Shown here piece after piece: positions 44,042 through 53,360 of a stretch of DNA of 64,000 nucleotides. Both the position numbers and the translations under genes were made by a program. The notes under the pieces are model-generated. The model was not told the DNA's origin. It saw nothing but the letters and a program-made list of their open reading frames with translations, and made no database searches. The stretch is from contig CAVOGA010000002.1 in NCBI GenBank assembly GCA_963695135.1, positions 124,001 to 188,000 on the forward strand, written 5' to 3'. This DNA comes from Marinihelvus sp963695135 (GTDB lineage Bacteria > Pseudomonadota > Gammaproteobacteria > Xanthomonadales > SZUA-36). How positions within the stretch are numbered: position 1 is the first letter of the stretch; each line of letters starts with the position of its first letter.

Positions 44042-47000
44042 GTGAGCACGAACGCCGATGTACGCTTCCTGGTCGATAAGGCGCTGCCCCGTGATGCGCT
44101 TCGCGATGCCATCAACAAGGCCTATCACGAGGATGAAAATGCGCTGGTAGACCGGCTTCTGCACAGCGCAGAGCTCGAGCCGGCCGCGCGCCGCACGGTG
44201 CAGCTGCGGGCCGGGCGCCTGGTCAGCGCCGTTCGCGCCCGGAAAGAAGAGCAGGGCGCGCTCGATGCCTTCATGCAGGAATATGACCTGTCCTCGGAGG
44301 AGGGCGTGGTGCTGATGTGTCTGGCCGAGGCCCTGCTGCGCATTCCCGACTCGGACACCGCGGAAAAGCTGATCGCGGACAAGCTCCACTCGGCGGACTG
44401 GGAATCGCACCTGGGCCGCAGCACGTCCCTGTTCGTCAATGCCTCAACCTGGGGGCTCATGCTGACCGGGAACATGGTCAAGCTGGGTCGCGAGACCCGC
44501 AAGGACTTCCGTTCTGCGCTTAAACGCCTGGTGAACCGCGGCGGTGAGCCGGTGGTGCGTACGGCAATCCGCCAGGCCATGCGGATTATGGGCTATCAGT
44601 ACGTGATGGGCCGCAACATCAAGGAGGCCCTGGACCGGGCTGACAAGAAGAAGAATCGCGGCTATCGCTATTCGTTTGACATGCTCGGCGAAGCTGCGCT
44701 GACCTGGCCTGACGCGGAACGTTACCTGCAGGCCTATCGAAAGGGTATCGAGACGGTCGGGGGGCGGCGCCGCGATGGTGACATTTTCTCCGCGCCCAGT
44801 ATTTCCGTGAAGCTCTCGGCCCTGCACCCGCGCTACGAGTTCAGCCGTCGGGAGCAGGTCCTGGAGGAGCTGACACCGCGCGTGCTCGAGCTGGCCCGGC
44901 TGGCGCGAAAGCACGATACGGCGCTGACCATGGACGCCGAGGAAGCCGACCGGCTGCTGCTGTCCCTGGATATTTTTGCGGAAGTGCTCGCACACCCGGA
45001 CCTGGCAGGCTGGGATGGTTTCGGCCTGGCGTTGCAGGCTTACGGCAAGCGGGCGCCGGCGGCTATCGACTGGCTGGCGGACCTGGCTCAAAAAACCGGT
45101 CACCGGATTCCGATCCGCCTGGTCAAAGGGGCTTACTGGGACACGGAGATCAAGCATGCCCAGGTGGAGGGCTTTGACGGCTACCCGGTTTATACCCGCA
45201 AGGTGAATACGGATGTGGCCTATATCGCCTGCGCCCGCCAGTTGCTCGGTCTGCGGCAGCAGTTCTACCCGCAGTTCGCCACGCACAATGCGCACACCAT
45301 TTCGATCATCACGGAGCTGGCCGGCGAGCGGCTCGATTACGAGTTTCAGCGGCTTCACGGCATGGGCGAGGATCTCTACGCCGAGGTTCTGAAAGGCGAG
45401 GAATTCAACCCGGCCTGTCGCGTCTATGCGCCGGTAGGAAGCCACGAGGACCTCTTGCCCTACCTGGTGCGGCGCTTGCTGGAAAACGGCGCCAATACCT
45501 CTTTCGTTAACCGCATTGTTGATGAACGCCTGCCGGTAGAGCAGGTCGCGGAGGATCCGGTCGCCAAGGCCAAGCGCAACAAGCCGCGGGCCAACCCGGC
45601 GATACCCATGCCGGCGGCTATTTTTGGCAAGGGTCGTGAAAACTCCCGCGGCGTCAATATGGCCAACGAACTGGACCTGGCGGAACTGGCCGCCGCCATG
45701 AACCCTTTCGCAACGGCCCAGTGGCGCACCGCGCCCCTGCTGGTCAGCCGTGCCGGGGGCGGGGCGCCGCCACAGCCGGTGTTTGACCCCACGCGTCCAA
45801 TGGAAGTGACCGGTGAGGTGGTCAATGCCACCGCCGCGCAGGTTGATGATGCAGTGGTCGCGGCGTCAGCTTTTGCCCCGGCCTGGGATGCGACACCGGT
45901 GGCGGAACGTGCCGCTGCGCTGGACCGGGCCGCTGACGCTTTCGAAGCCCACATGCCGGAGTTAATCGCCCTGTGCGCCCGGGAGGCCGGGAAAACCATC
46001 AACGATGGTATCGCCGAGGTTCGTGAAGCGGTTGATTTTTTGCGCTATTACGCCGGCGAAGCACGGCGGCAGTTTGGCGAGCCGATCCAGCTGCCGGGAC
46101 CGACCGGCGAGACGAACCAGCTGTCCCTGCACGGCCGTGGCGTGTTCGCCTGCATCAGTCCGTGGAACTTTCCCCTGGCGATTTTTACCGGCCAGGTGAG
46201 CGCCGCCCTGGCGGCGGGCAACACGGTACTGGCCAAGCCGGCGGAGCAAACCCCGCTGATCGCCGGCCTTGCCACCAGGCTGTTGCACGAGGCCGGCATT
46301 CCCCCCGCCGCGTTGCAGCTGTTGCCGGGGGATGGCGCCGTGGTCGGCGCGCGGCTCAGCAGTCACCCGCTCATTAACGGGGTCGCCTTCACCGGTTCGA
46401 CCGAGGTGGCGCGACTGATCAGCCAGTCACTGGCGCAGCGGGACGCGCCGCTGGCGGCGCTGGTGGCGGAAACCGGCGGCCAGAACGCGATGATCGTGGA
46501 CAGTTCGGCTCTGCCGGAGCAGGTGGTGCAGGACATCATCGGCAGCGCATTTCTGAGTGCCGGACAGCGCTGTTCAGCACTGCGCGTCGTCTACCTTCAG
46601 GAGGACATCGCCGATCACGTGCTGAACATGCTCAATGGCGCCATGCAGCAACTCGTGCTCGGTGATCCGGGCATGCTGGCAACGGACGTGGGGCCGGTCA
46701 TTGATGGTGAGGCGCTTGCAGTACTGCTTGCCCATGCGGGACAGCTTGAAGGGGAGGGGCGTTTGTTGGCCCGGGCGCCGATGCCACCCGGGCTCGATGG
46801 CCATTTCTTTGCACCCTGTGTTTTTGCCATTGACCGTATTGAGCAGCTTGAACGCGAGGTTTTTGGTCCGATCCTGCACGTGATACGGTATCGGTCCCGC
46901 GACCTGGACAAGGTGCTCGACAGCATCAACGGCACCGGCTACGGCCTGACCCTGGGTGTTCACAGCCGTATCGAGACCCTGCAGCGCTACATTGCCGGTC

Positions 47001-47206
47001 GCGTGCGGGTCGGTAATTGTTACATCAACCGCACGATGACCGGCGCCGTGGTGGGCGTGCAGCCCTTCGGTGGCGAGGGGCTGTCGGGAACCGGACCGAA
47101 AGCCGGCGGTCCACATTACCTGTTGAAGTTCGCCACAGAGCGGACGCTCACGGTCAACACGACGGCGGTCGGCGGCAATGCAAGCCTGCTGGCGCTGGAC
47201 GATTGA
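44042..47206 (+). CDS. putA: Bifunctional proline dehydrogenase / P5C dehydrogenase PutA
   Basis: A 1054-residue enzyme that oxidises proline to glutamate. The proline dehydrogenase barrel (about residues 150-490) has LTMDAEEADR, RLVKGAYWDTEIKHAQ and ATHNAHTISII. The aldehyde dehydrogenase part (about 550-1040) has PWNFPLAIFTGQ, FTGSTEV, catalytic ETGGQN and the cysteine in SAGQRCSALR. It lacks the N-terminal ribbon-helix-helix domain, so it should not be its own repressor. The frame starts at GTG 44042 without a binding site; an out-of-frame ATG at 44029 after GGGAG may be the true start if one base is extra there. Confidence 0.95.
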   Translation: MSTNADVRFLVDKALPRDALRDAINKAYHEDENALVDRLLHSAELEPAARRTVQLRAGRLVSAVRARKEEQGALDAFMQEYDLSSEEGVVLMCLAEALLRIPDSDTAEKLIADKLHSADWESHLGRSTSLFVNASTWGLMLTGNMVKLGRETRKDFRSALKRLVNRGGEPVVRTAIRQAMRIMGYQYVMGRNIKEALDRADKKKNRGYRYSFDMLGEAALTWPDAERYLQAYRKGIETVGGRRRDGDIFSAPSISVKLSALHPRYEFSRREQVLEELTPRVLELARLARKHDTALTMDAEEADRLLLSLDIFAEVLAHPDLAGWDGFGLALQAYGKRAPAAIDWLADLAQKTGHRIPIRLVKGAYWDTEIKHAQVEGFDGYPVYTRKVNTDVAYIACARQLLGLRQQFYPQFATHNAHTISIITELAGERLDYEFQRLHGMGEDLYAEVLKGEEFNPACRVYAPVGSHEDLLPYLVRRLLENGANTSFVNRIVDERLPVEQVAEDPVAKAKRNKPRANPAIPMPAAIFGKGRENSRGVNMANELDLAELAAAMNPFATAQWRTAPLLVSRAGGGAPPQPVFDPTRPMEVTGEVVNATAAQVDDAVVAASAFAPAWDATPVAERAAALDRAADAFEAHMPELIALCAREAGKTINDGIAEVREAVDFLRYYAGEARRQFGEPIQLPGPTGETNQLSLHGRGVFACISPWNFPLAIFTGQVSAALAAGNTVLAKPAEQTPLIAGLATRLLHEAGIPPAALQLLPGDGAVVGARLSSHPLINGVAFTGSTEVARLISQSLAQRDAPLAALVAETGGQNAMIVDSSALPEQVVQDIIGSAFLSAGQRCSALRVVYLQEDIADHVLNMLNGAMQQLVLGDPGMLATDVGPVIDGEALAVLLAHAGQLEGEGRLLARAPMPPGLDGHFFAPCVFAIDRIEQLEREVFGPILHVIRYRSRDLDKVLDSINGTGYGLTLGVHSRIETLQRYIAGRVRVGNCYINRTMTGAVVGVQPFGGEGLSGTGPKAGGPHYLLKFATERTLTVNTTAVGGNASLLALDD

Positions 47207-47237
47207 CCCCTGAAGGATTGAATCCCGGGAATTTGAC

Positions 47238-48965
47238 TTGTACCTGAGCTACTACGGCCTGGAAGAGGCACCGTTTTCCATCACGCCGGACCCGGGTTTC
47301 ATCTACCTGAGCGGGCGCCACCGGGATGCGCTCGCGCACCTGGTCTACGGCGTCGGCCAGTCGGGCAGCGGCGGCTTCGTGCAACTCACCGGCGAGGTGG
47401 GGACCGGCAAGACCACCCTGTGCCGGGCGCTTCTGGAACAGGTCCCGGCAGAAACCCACATTGCCCTGATCCTCAATCCGCTGATGAACCCGGTGGAAAT
47501 GCTGGCGGCGATCTGCGAGGAGTTGCGCATCTCCACGGCCGGTGTCGAGGGAAGCTCGAAAGGCCTGGTGGACCGCCTCAACCGTTTCCTGCTGGATGCG
47601 CACGCCCGTGGCGAGCGCGTGGTGCTGCTGATCGACGAGGCGCAGAACCTCAGCATCGAGTCGCTGGAGCAGGTGCGTCTGCTGACCAACCTGGAAACCA
47701 GCAAGGAAAAACTCCTGCAGATTATTCTGCTCGGCCAGCCCGAGCTTCGCGAGCTGCTGCAGCGGCGCAGCCTGCGCCAGTTGGCGCAGCGGATCACGGC
47801 CCGCTATCACCTGACCCCCCTGGGCCAGGAGGATACCGCGCGCTACGTCAGCCACCGGCTGGCGGTCGCCGGCGCCAGCCGCAACCCCTTTTCACGGTCC
47901 GGCCTCAAGGCGCTGTTCCAGCGTTCCCGCGGCGTGCCGCGGCTGGTGAACATCATCGCGGATCGTTCCCTGGCCGCGGGCTTTGCCGGTGAGAAAGACC
48001 GCATTGATGCGCGGCTTGTCCATGCGGCGGCGGACGAGGTGCAGCTCGGCGAACCCGGCATGGGCGCGCAGCGCTGGCGCCGGGTCGCCGGACTGGGCGC
48101 CGTTGCACTGTTGATCCTTGCCGTGGGCTGGGCCGGCGGCCGGTGGCTGACGGAGCGCGGCCCGGCCGATACCGAAAATGTTGAGGTGAGCCGGGAGCCG
48201 GCCGCAGTCGCGGCGGCAGAACCGGCTTCCGCACAGCCTGAAATGTCCGGCGCCGCGGCGCCAGCGCCGGACAGCACTGCAGCGCCGGCCGTCGCCAGCC
48301 CGGAGACGGCGGCCGTGCCGCCGCCGGAGGCGCCCGCCCCCGCGCCGGAAACCATGGCCGGGCAGCTGGCGCCAGACTGGTTCGAGGCCCAGGACCTGCG
48401 CGCCTGGCAGGGACTCGCCGATCACTGGGGCCGCGGGGATGATGCGGCGCTGTTGCAGGCCAGTTGCCTGGGCCGGGAGGGACTGGGTTTTGCGTGTATC
48501 CAGGACCAGGGCAACTGGCTGCGAATCCGCCAGCTGGGCTTGCCCGTTATCCTCATGCTCCAGGGTCCCCGTATTCAGCACCTGTTGCTGAATGGTATGC
48601 AGGGAGACCAGCTGCTGGTCGGCTCCGGTCCCGCGCAAATGGTGGTCAGCCGGGATGAGATCGAAGCACGCTGGTACGGAGACTATCTCGTGGCATGGCC
48701 GCAGGCACCGGACTGGCCCCGTGAAATCGGCCTCGGCGATACCGGTGAACCGGTTGAGCGCATAGTCCAGCTGGCGAGGCGGGCGCCGGAGGCGTACGAC
48801 GGCCCCCCGGCCTTTGATGCCGGGTTCGAGCGCTGGCTGGTGGATTTCCAGGTTCGCAACGGGCTTGAGGCGGACGGTATCGTTGGCCCCAAGACCTTGT
48901 TGTATCTCATGCGGTATTCCATCGAGGAACCGCGCCTCGTGATGACGCTGGAAGGGGAAAACTGA
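47238..48965 (+). CDS. gspA: General secretion pathway ATPase GspA (ExeA)
   Basis: A 575-residue AAA+ protein starting YLSYYGLEEAPFSITPDP from a TTG. Walker A GEVGTGKTT (about residues 53-61) and Walker B VVLLIDEAQNLS are clear. A membrane segment near residues 285-300 is followed by an Ala/Pro-rich linker and a C-terminal peptidoglycan-binding domain (WLVDFQVRNGLEADGIVGPKTLLYLM). In Aeromonas ExeA with ExeB remodels peptidoglycan to let the type II secretin assemble. gspB follows at once. Confidence 0.9.
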   Translation: MYLSYYGLEEAPFSITPDPGFIYLSGRHRDALAHLVYGVGQSGSGGFVQLTGEVGTGKTTLCRALLEQVPAETHIALILNPLMNPVEMLAAICEELRISTAGVEGSSKGLVDRLNRFLLDAHARGERVVLLIDEAQNLSIESLEQVRLLTNLETSKEKLLQIILLGQPELRELLQRRSLRQLAQRITARYHLTPLGQEDTARYVSHRLAVAGASRNPFSRSGLKALFQRSRGVPRLVNIIADRSLAAGFAGEKDRIDARLVHAAADEVQLGEPGMGAQRWRRVAGLGAVALLILAVGWAGGRWLTERGPADTENVEVSREPAAVAAAEPASAQPEMSGAAAPAPDSTAAPAVASPETAAVPPPEAPAPAPETMAGQLAPDWFEAQDLRAWQGLADHWGRGDDAALLQASCLGREGLGFACIQDQGNWLRIRQLGLPVILMLQGPRIQHLLLNGMQGDQLLVGSGPAQMVVSRDEIEARWYGDYLVAWPQAPDWPREIGLGDTGEPVERIVQLARRAPEAYDGPPAFDAGFERWLVDFQVRNGLEADGIVGPKTLLYLMRYSIEEPRLVMTLEGEN

Positions 48966-48967
48966 GC

Positions 48968-49819
48968 ATGTCCATCTTGCTGGATGCCCTGCGCAAGTCC
49001 GAGCAGCAGAAGAAGCTGGGTGCAGCGCCCGATATCTACAGCGAAGCGCCCGCGAGCCCGGCCCGCCGGCGGTTCCCCTGGCTGATGCCGGCGGTTGCGG
49101 TGATTTTTCTCGCGCTGGTGCTGGTGGGCGCCTACGTCGCATGGCAGGTCTATTTCCAGCCGGCGCCGGCCCCCGCGACCGCCGCCGTATCGGGTTCTGC
49201 AACGCCTGCAGGCCCCGGGCAAAGGCAGGATACGCCGGTTTCGGGCAGCGCCAATGCAGGTGTCACCGGGGCCAGTGAGCCTGCTGTGGAGCCGGCGCCG
49301 CATCTCGATTCGCAGCCGCGTTCACCGGTTGAGACCCTGACCGGTGAACGGCCCTACCAGTCTGCCAGCCAGGCCAGCACGCCGCCGCCGACTGTCGCTG
49401 GGAGTTCAGGCAGCAGCGCCTATGCGCCACCTGCGGGTTCAGCCTCCAGCCCGCAAGCAGGCTCGTCGTCGTCGGCGCCGGATGTTGACGCATCGGGTGC
49501 GGCCTCCGCACCGCCGGCGGTCAGCGCCGCAGCCGCTGCGCCGCAGTCACCCCCGGCCCGGCCCGGGGAACAGCAGCAGGACAGCGGGGTGATCAGCTAC
49601 TGGCAGCTGCCGGAGTCGGTGCGACAGCAACTGCCGACGTTCAAAATCACCGTGCTCGTCTACCACGAAGTACCCGGCAACCGGTTCATTCTCATGGACG
49701 GCAAGCGACTGCAGGTTGACGACCCCCTCGGTAGCGGCAACCTGCGGCTGCTGGCCATTGAGCGGGACCGTGCGATCTTCCGCTACGGCGCCTATCGCTT
49801 TTTCGTCACCCAGCGCTGA
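48968..49819 (+). CDS. gspB: General secretion pathway protein GspB (ExeB)
   Basis: A 283-residue protein that begins MSILLDALRKSEQQKKLG, typical of GspB, with one membrane segment (LMPAVAVIFLALVLVGAYVAW), a long low-complexity Pro/Ala/Ser linker (about residues 60-195), and a C-terminal domain (SYWQLPESVRQQLPTFKITVLVYHEVPGNRFILMDGKRL) that contacts the secretin GspD. The rest of the type II secretion genes are not in the window. Confidence 0.9.
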   Translation: MSILLDALRKSEQQKKLGAAPDIYSEAPASPARRRFPWLMPAVAVIFLALVLVGAYVAWQVYFQPAPAPATAAVSGSATPAGPGQRQDTPVSGSANAGVTGASEPAVEPAPHLDSQPRSPVETLTGERPYQSASQASTPPPTVAGSSGSSAYAPPAGSASSPQAGSSSSAPDVDASGAASAPPAVSAAAAAPQSPPARPGEQQQDSGVISYWQLPESVRQQLPTFKITVLVYHEVPGNRFILMDGKRLQVDDPLGSGNLRLLAIERDRAIFRYGAYRFFVTQR

Positions 49820-49845
49820 CCGGCCGCGGTAGTCCGGCAGGGACG

Positions 49846-50553
49846 GTGAACAGCAGCCCGATCATGCACGCAGCGGGGCCCCGCCCGGGGTTTCCCTGGA
49901 TGACGCTTGTCCTGTGCAGCCTGTGCCTGCTGATCGGGACCCTGTTCGCGATGCTCGATGCGCCGCGCCAGGCCGTGATTATCGATGTGATTGGCGCAAA
50001 CCCCTCGCAGATCGCCGGCCTGCTGGCGGGAACGCGACAGGAGGGCTGGCTGGCCCTGGCCGGTTCCCTGTTGTTTCATTCGAGCTGGCTGCACCTGGCC
50101 GGTAACCTGGCGTACCTGTGGGTCTTCGGCTTACCCGTAGAGCGTCGTACCGGACCGCTGTCGCTGGCCGTGGTGTTTTTCGGGGGCGGGATACTGGCGC
50201 ACCTGATCCTGGCCCTGCGGTTGCCGGAGGTGGATTTGCCGGTGATCGGCGCCAGCGGCGCGGTATCAGCGGTGGTCGGCGCCTGTGCGGGTCTCTATCC
50301 CTCACGACGGATCGGTCTGTACTTGCCGCTTGGCCTGGTGGTTGAGTTTGTGCGCCTGCCGACCTTGCTGGTGGTCGGATCCTGGTTTGTGCTCCAGTTG
50401 CTTTATTCGCTGTTTGGCCCCATTTCCGGGGCGATGGCGTGGTGGACACACCTCGCGGGTTTCGCCCTGGGACTGAGCTACGCCCTGCTGGCGCGCGCAC
50501 TGGCCGCGGCACGGACGGGCGCGAGGGTGGCGCATCCCGGATCAGGTGACTGA
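49846..50553 (+). CDS. Rhomboid family intramembrane serine protease
   Basis: A 235-residue membrane protein with six or seven segments. The rhomboid marks are in order: HSSWLHLAGNLAYLWVFG (helix 2), the catalytic serine in GASGAVSAVVG (about residue 140) and the catalytic histidine in WWTHLAGFALG (about residue 205). Start GTG 49846, with ATG 49864 as an alternative. It is placed 26 bases after gspB; substrates are unknown. Confidence 0.88.
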   Translation: MNSSPIMHAAGPRPGFPWMTLVLCSLCLLIGTLFAMLDAPRQAVIIDVIGANPSQIAGLLAGTRQEGWLALAGSLLFHSSWLHLAGNLAYLWVFGLPVERRTGPLSLAVVFFGGGILAHLILALRLPEVDLPVIGASGAVSAVVGACAGLYPSRRIGLYLPLGLVVEFVRLPTLLVVGSWFVLQLLYSLFGPISGAMAWWTHLAGFALGLSYALLARALAAARTGARVAHPGSGD

Positions 50554-50598
50554 GCCTGTTAAAACGCCCGATTCGCGGGCAGGAGTGCATAGATCAAT

Positions 50599-50922
50599 AT
50601 GGCCAAGGATATTCTGTACCGGGTGGCGTTCCACAACCATGGCAAGGTCTACGAGGTGTATTGCACCTCCGTCAGCACCAGCGCCTTGTGGGGTTTTCTG
50701 GAAATTGCCGGCATGGTGTTCGACAGCAGCGACGCAGTGGTCGTCGATCCCACGGAAGAGAAGATGCGCGAAGAGTTTGCCGATGTCGAAGTGCTGCACA
50801 TCCCGCTGCACGGCGTGTTGCGTGTTGAGCAGGTCAGAAACAAGGGCAAGGCCCGGATCCGGGACCGGGAGAGCGGTGAGAAGGTTACGCCCTTCCCACT
50901 GACGCCCCCCGCGCGCAGCTGA
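50599..50922 (+). CDS. DUF1820 family protein
   Basis: A 107-residue soluble protein, MAKDILYRVAFHNHGKVYEVYCTSV, with LWGFLEIAGMVF and VVVDPTEEKMREEF, matching PF08850 (DUF1820), found widely in gammaproteobacteria and uncharacterised. It is convergent with ctpA; a short hairpin (GCCGGC/GCCGGC, 50940-50955) lies between them. Confidence 0.82.
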   Translation: MAKDILYRVAFHNHGKVYEVYCTSVSTSALWGFLEIAGMVFDSSDAVVVDPTEEKMREEFADVEVLHIPLHGVLRVEQVRNKGKARIRDRESGEKVTPFPLTPPARS

Positions 50923-50955
50923 TCCCGGAACCCCTCGCCGCCGGCAAGCGCCGGC

Positions 50956-52176
50956 TCAATCCATGGCCGCGACAAGCGGCCGGGCCGTGGTCGGCGCCTC
51001 GCCGTCCCCGATCAGTTCCAAAGCGCGTTGCACGGCTGCGTCATCCTCCGGGTGATCTTCCACGGCTTGCGCATCGTCCAGGACCACGTCCGGCGTAATC
51101 CCCGTCCGGTCAAAGCTGCGCCCGGCCGGGGTGTAGTAGCGGGCGGTGGTCAGCTTGAGTCCCGAGCCGTTGCGCAGTTGCAGAACCGACTGCACGGTGC
51201 CTTTGCCATAGGTCTCGCTGCCGACAATGAGGGCGCGGCCATGATCCTGCAGCGCGCCCGCCAGAATTTCCGAGGCGGATGCACTCACCCCGTTGACCAG
51301 GATCACCAGGGGTACGGCCGAAATCCATTCACCGGGCTCAGCGTAGTACTCCAGTTGGCTGCCGGGGTAGCGCCCGCGCGTGTACACCACCAGGCCTTCC
51401 TCGAGAAAGCCGTCCGCCACCAGCGTGGCACCGCCCACCAGCCCGCCGGGGTTGTCGCGCAGGTCAAGAATGACGCCGGCCAGGCTGCCACCGGCGGCAG
51501 CCGCGACGAGTTCCAGGGTATCGCGCACCTCGTCGGCGGTTCGCTTGTTGAATTGCATGAGGCGGATCAGGGCAATGTCGCCTTGCAGCAACTCGCCCTC
51601 GGCGCTGGGCATGACAATATATTCGCGCGTGAGCTCCACGTCCCGCGGCGGATAGTCGCCGCTTTGAAACTGCACGGTGACGGTGGTGCCGGGTGCGCCC
51701 AGCAGGGCATTCATTGACTCGACCAGTGGGTGTCCCTTAACCGGCTGATCATTGACCTCGAGAATCAGGTCACCGCGTTTTACGCCGCCCTGCCAGGCCG
51801 GGCCGTCTTCGACCAGGTCCTTAACCACCAGTCGCTGATCGCGAATATCGAGCGTTACGCCAATGCCGCCGTATTGTCCGCTGGCGCTGTCGTCCTGGCG
51901 CTGGAACTCCTCCGGGCTCAGGTAGCTGGAATAGGGGTCGAGGTCGCCCACCATGCCGCGCAGCGCGTCGTCCAACAGGCGGGTTTCGGAAACCGGGTCG
52001 ACATAGTTAAGCCGGACCGTGTTGAACACGTCGCTGAAGCTGCGCAGGTCATCCAGGCTGAGGGGCTTACCCACCTCTGCCGGCGCGTCATCATCAGCGG
52101 GCAGGGTGTTGGCCAGGCTGGCCAGCAGCAGGCCGGCGGCAGCCAGGAGCAGGGTCTTGCGGTACGCGGGTCTCAC
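50956..52176 (-). CDS. ctpA: C-terminal processing peptidase (S41 family)
   Basis: A 406-residue periplasmic protease. A signal peptide (LLLAAAGLLLASLANTLPA) precedes a helical part, a PDZ domain (IGVTLDIRDQRLVVKDLVEDGPAWQGGVKRGDLIL) and the S41 core. The catalytic serine is in VNGVSASASEILAG and the lysine in GSETYGKGTVQ. It is coupled in order with envC and gpmI, a conserved trio. Likely targets are peptidoglycan hydrolases or regulators, by analogy with other CtpA proteins. Confidence 0.93.
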   Translation of the reverse strand: MRPAYRKTLLLAAAGLLLASLANTLPADDDAPAEVGKPLSLDDLRSFSDVFNTVRLNYVDPVSETRLLDDALRGMVGDLDPYSSYLSPEEFQRQDDSASGQYGGIGVTLDIRDQRLVVKDLVEDGPAWQGGVKRGDLILEVNDQPVKGHPLVESMNALLGAPGTTVTVQFQSGDYPPRDVELTREYIVMPSAEGELLQGDIALIRLMQFNKRTADEVRDTLELVAAAAGGSLAGVILDLRDNPGGLVGGATLVADGFLEEGLVVYTRGRYPGSQLEYYAEPGEWISAVPLVILVNGVSASASEILAGALQDHGRALIVGSETYGKGTVQSVLQLRNGSGLKLTTARYYTPAGRSFDRTGITPDVVLDDAQAVEDHPEDDAAVQRALELIGDGEAPTTARPLVAAMD

Positions 52177-52194
52177 AACAGATTCTCCGGCCGG

Positions 52195-53352
52195 TTAGCG
52201 TTTAATCCATGCCGCCGGGTCAACGGCTTTACCCTCGCGGCGCAATTCGAAATACAGGCCCTGGCGGCGGTCGGCACCCTGGCCGACGCTGGAAATGACT
52301 TCGCCGGGCTCCACCCAGTCACCGACCTCGGCGCTCAGGCTTTCATTTTGCCCGTACAGCGTCATGAAGCCGTCACCATGATCGATAATCAGCAGCAAGC
52401 CGTAGCCGCGCAGCCAGTCGGCGTAGGCGACGCGACCATAGGCGATGGAGCGTACGGCCTGGCCCGCCGGAGCGCCGATCAGCCATCCCTGCCATTTCAT
52501 GCCCGCTGCCCGCGGCTGACCGAAGGCCTGTAACACCCGGCCTGCGGTTGGCATCGGCAGCTGCCCGCGCAACTCCGCGGGGTGTTTGCGGTCACCCATG
52601 TCGCTGGGGATATCCGCCAGTGCATCATCAAGCCGCTGCAGCAGCGTCTCCAGGTCGGCCCGGTTTCGCTCCAGCTCCTCGATCCGCGCTGAATCCCCGG
52701 AAATTTCCTGTTCCAGTTGCGCCAGCAGCAGGGAGCGCTCTTCGCGCTGGGCTTCCAGCGTCGCCTGCTGTTTCTCGTAGCGGACTTTGATGTCGTTGAG
52801 GCTGACAAGTTCACGGTCAATGGCAGCGCGCATCTCGTCGAGCTTGACCAGCACATCGCGCAGTTCGCGAATTTGCTCGCCCTGGGCCTGGCCCAGGTAG
52901 TCGTAATAGGCCAGCAGGCGTCCCAGCCGGGCCGGGTCATCCTGGTTGAGGATCAGCTTGAGGCGCGATTCGCGGCCCAGCCGCCACGCGGCCAGCACCT
53001 GCCGTGACAGCGCATCCTCGCGGCGTTCCAGCTGCTGGAGAAAGGCGGCCTGATCGGCCTCCAGGCGCTGGACTTCGGCCTCCTGGGCCACCAGCGCAGT
53101 CCCCGCCTCCGCCAGGCTGCGGGCGTTGGACTGGATGTCCAGGTCGAGTTCGCGCAAGGCGCTGCGTTCGCGGGACAATTCGCCGCGGTTCTGCTCCAGC
53201 GTAGCCTGCAACTGGCTGATTTCCAGACCGATTTCCTTGATCCGGGTTTCTGTCTCGCTACGTTCGTCCGCGCCAAGCTGGCCGCTGCCGGTGAGGGCCA
53301 GGACCAGCAGGATGGTCCAGCGGGATCCGGCGGTTCGCCCTGGACAGCGCAC
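52195..53352 (-). CDS. envC: Murein hydrolase activator EnvC
   Basis: A 385-residue periplasmic protein. A signal peptide is followed by a long coiled coil (about residues 30-240, rich in Glu/Leu/Arg heptads) and a LytM domain (GYGLLLIIDHGDGFMTLYGQNESLSAEVGDWV ... LYFELRREGKAVDPAAWI). The zinc-binding HxH is replaced by YGQ, so it is the degenerate, non-enzymatic kind that activates amidases under FtsEX control. Start GTG, 8 bases after gpmI. Confidence 0.92.
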   Translation of the reverse strand: MRCPGRTAGSRWTILLVLALTGSGQLGADERSETETRIKEIGLEISQLQATLEQNRGELSRERSALRELDLDIQSNARSLAEAGTALVAQEAEVQRLEADQAAFLQQLERREDALSRQVLAAWRLGRESRLKLILNQDDPARLGRLLAYYDYLGQAQGEQIRELRDVLVKLDEMRAAIDRELVSLNDIKVRYEKQQATLEAQREERSLLLAQLEQEISGDSARIEELERNRADLETLLQRLDDALADIPSDMGDRKHPAELRGQLPMPTAGRVLQAFGQPRAAGMKWQGWLIGAPAGQAVRSIAYGRVAYADWLRGYGLLLIIDHGDGFMTLYGQNESLSAEVGDWVEPGEVISSVGQGADRRQGLYFELRREGKAVDPAAWIKR

Positions 53353-53360
53353 CTGCGGGT

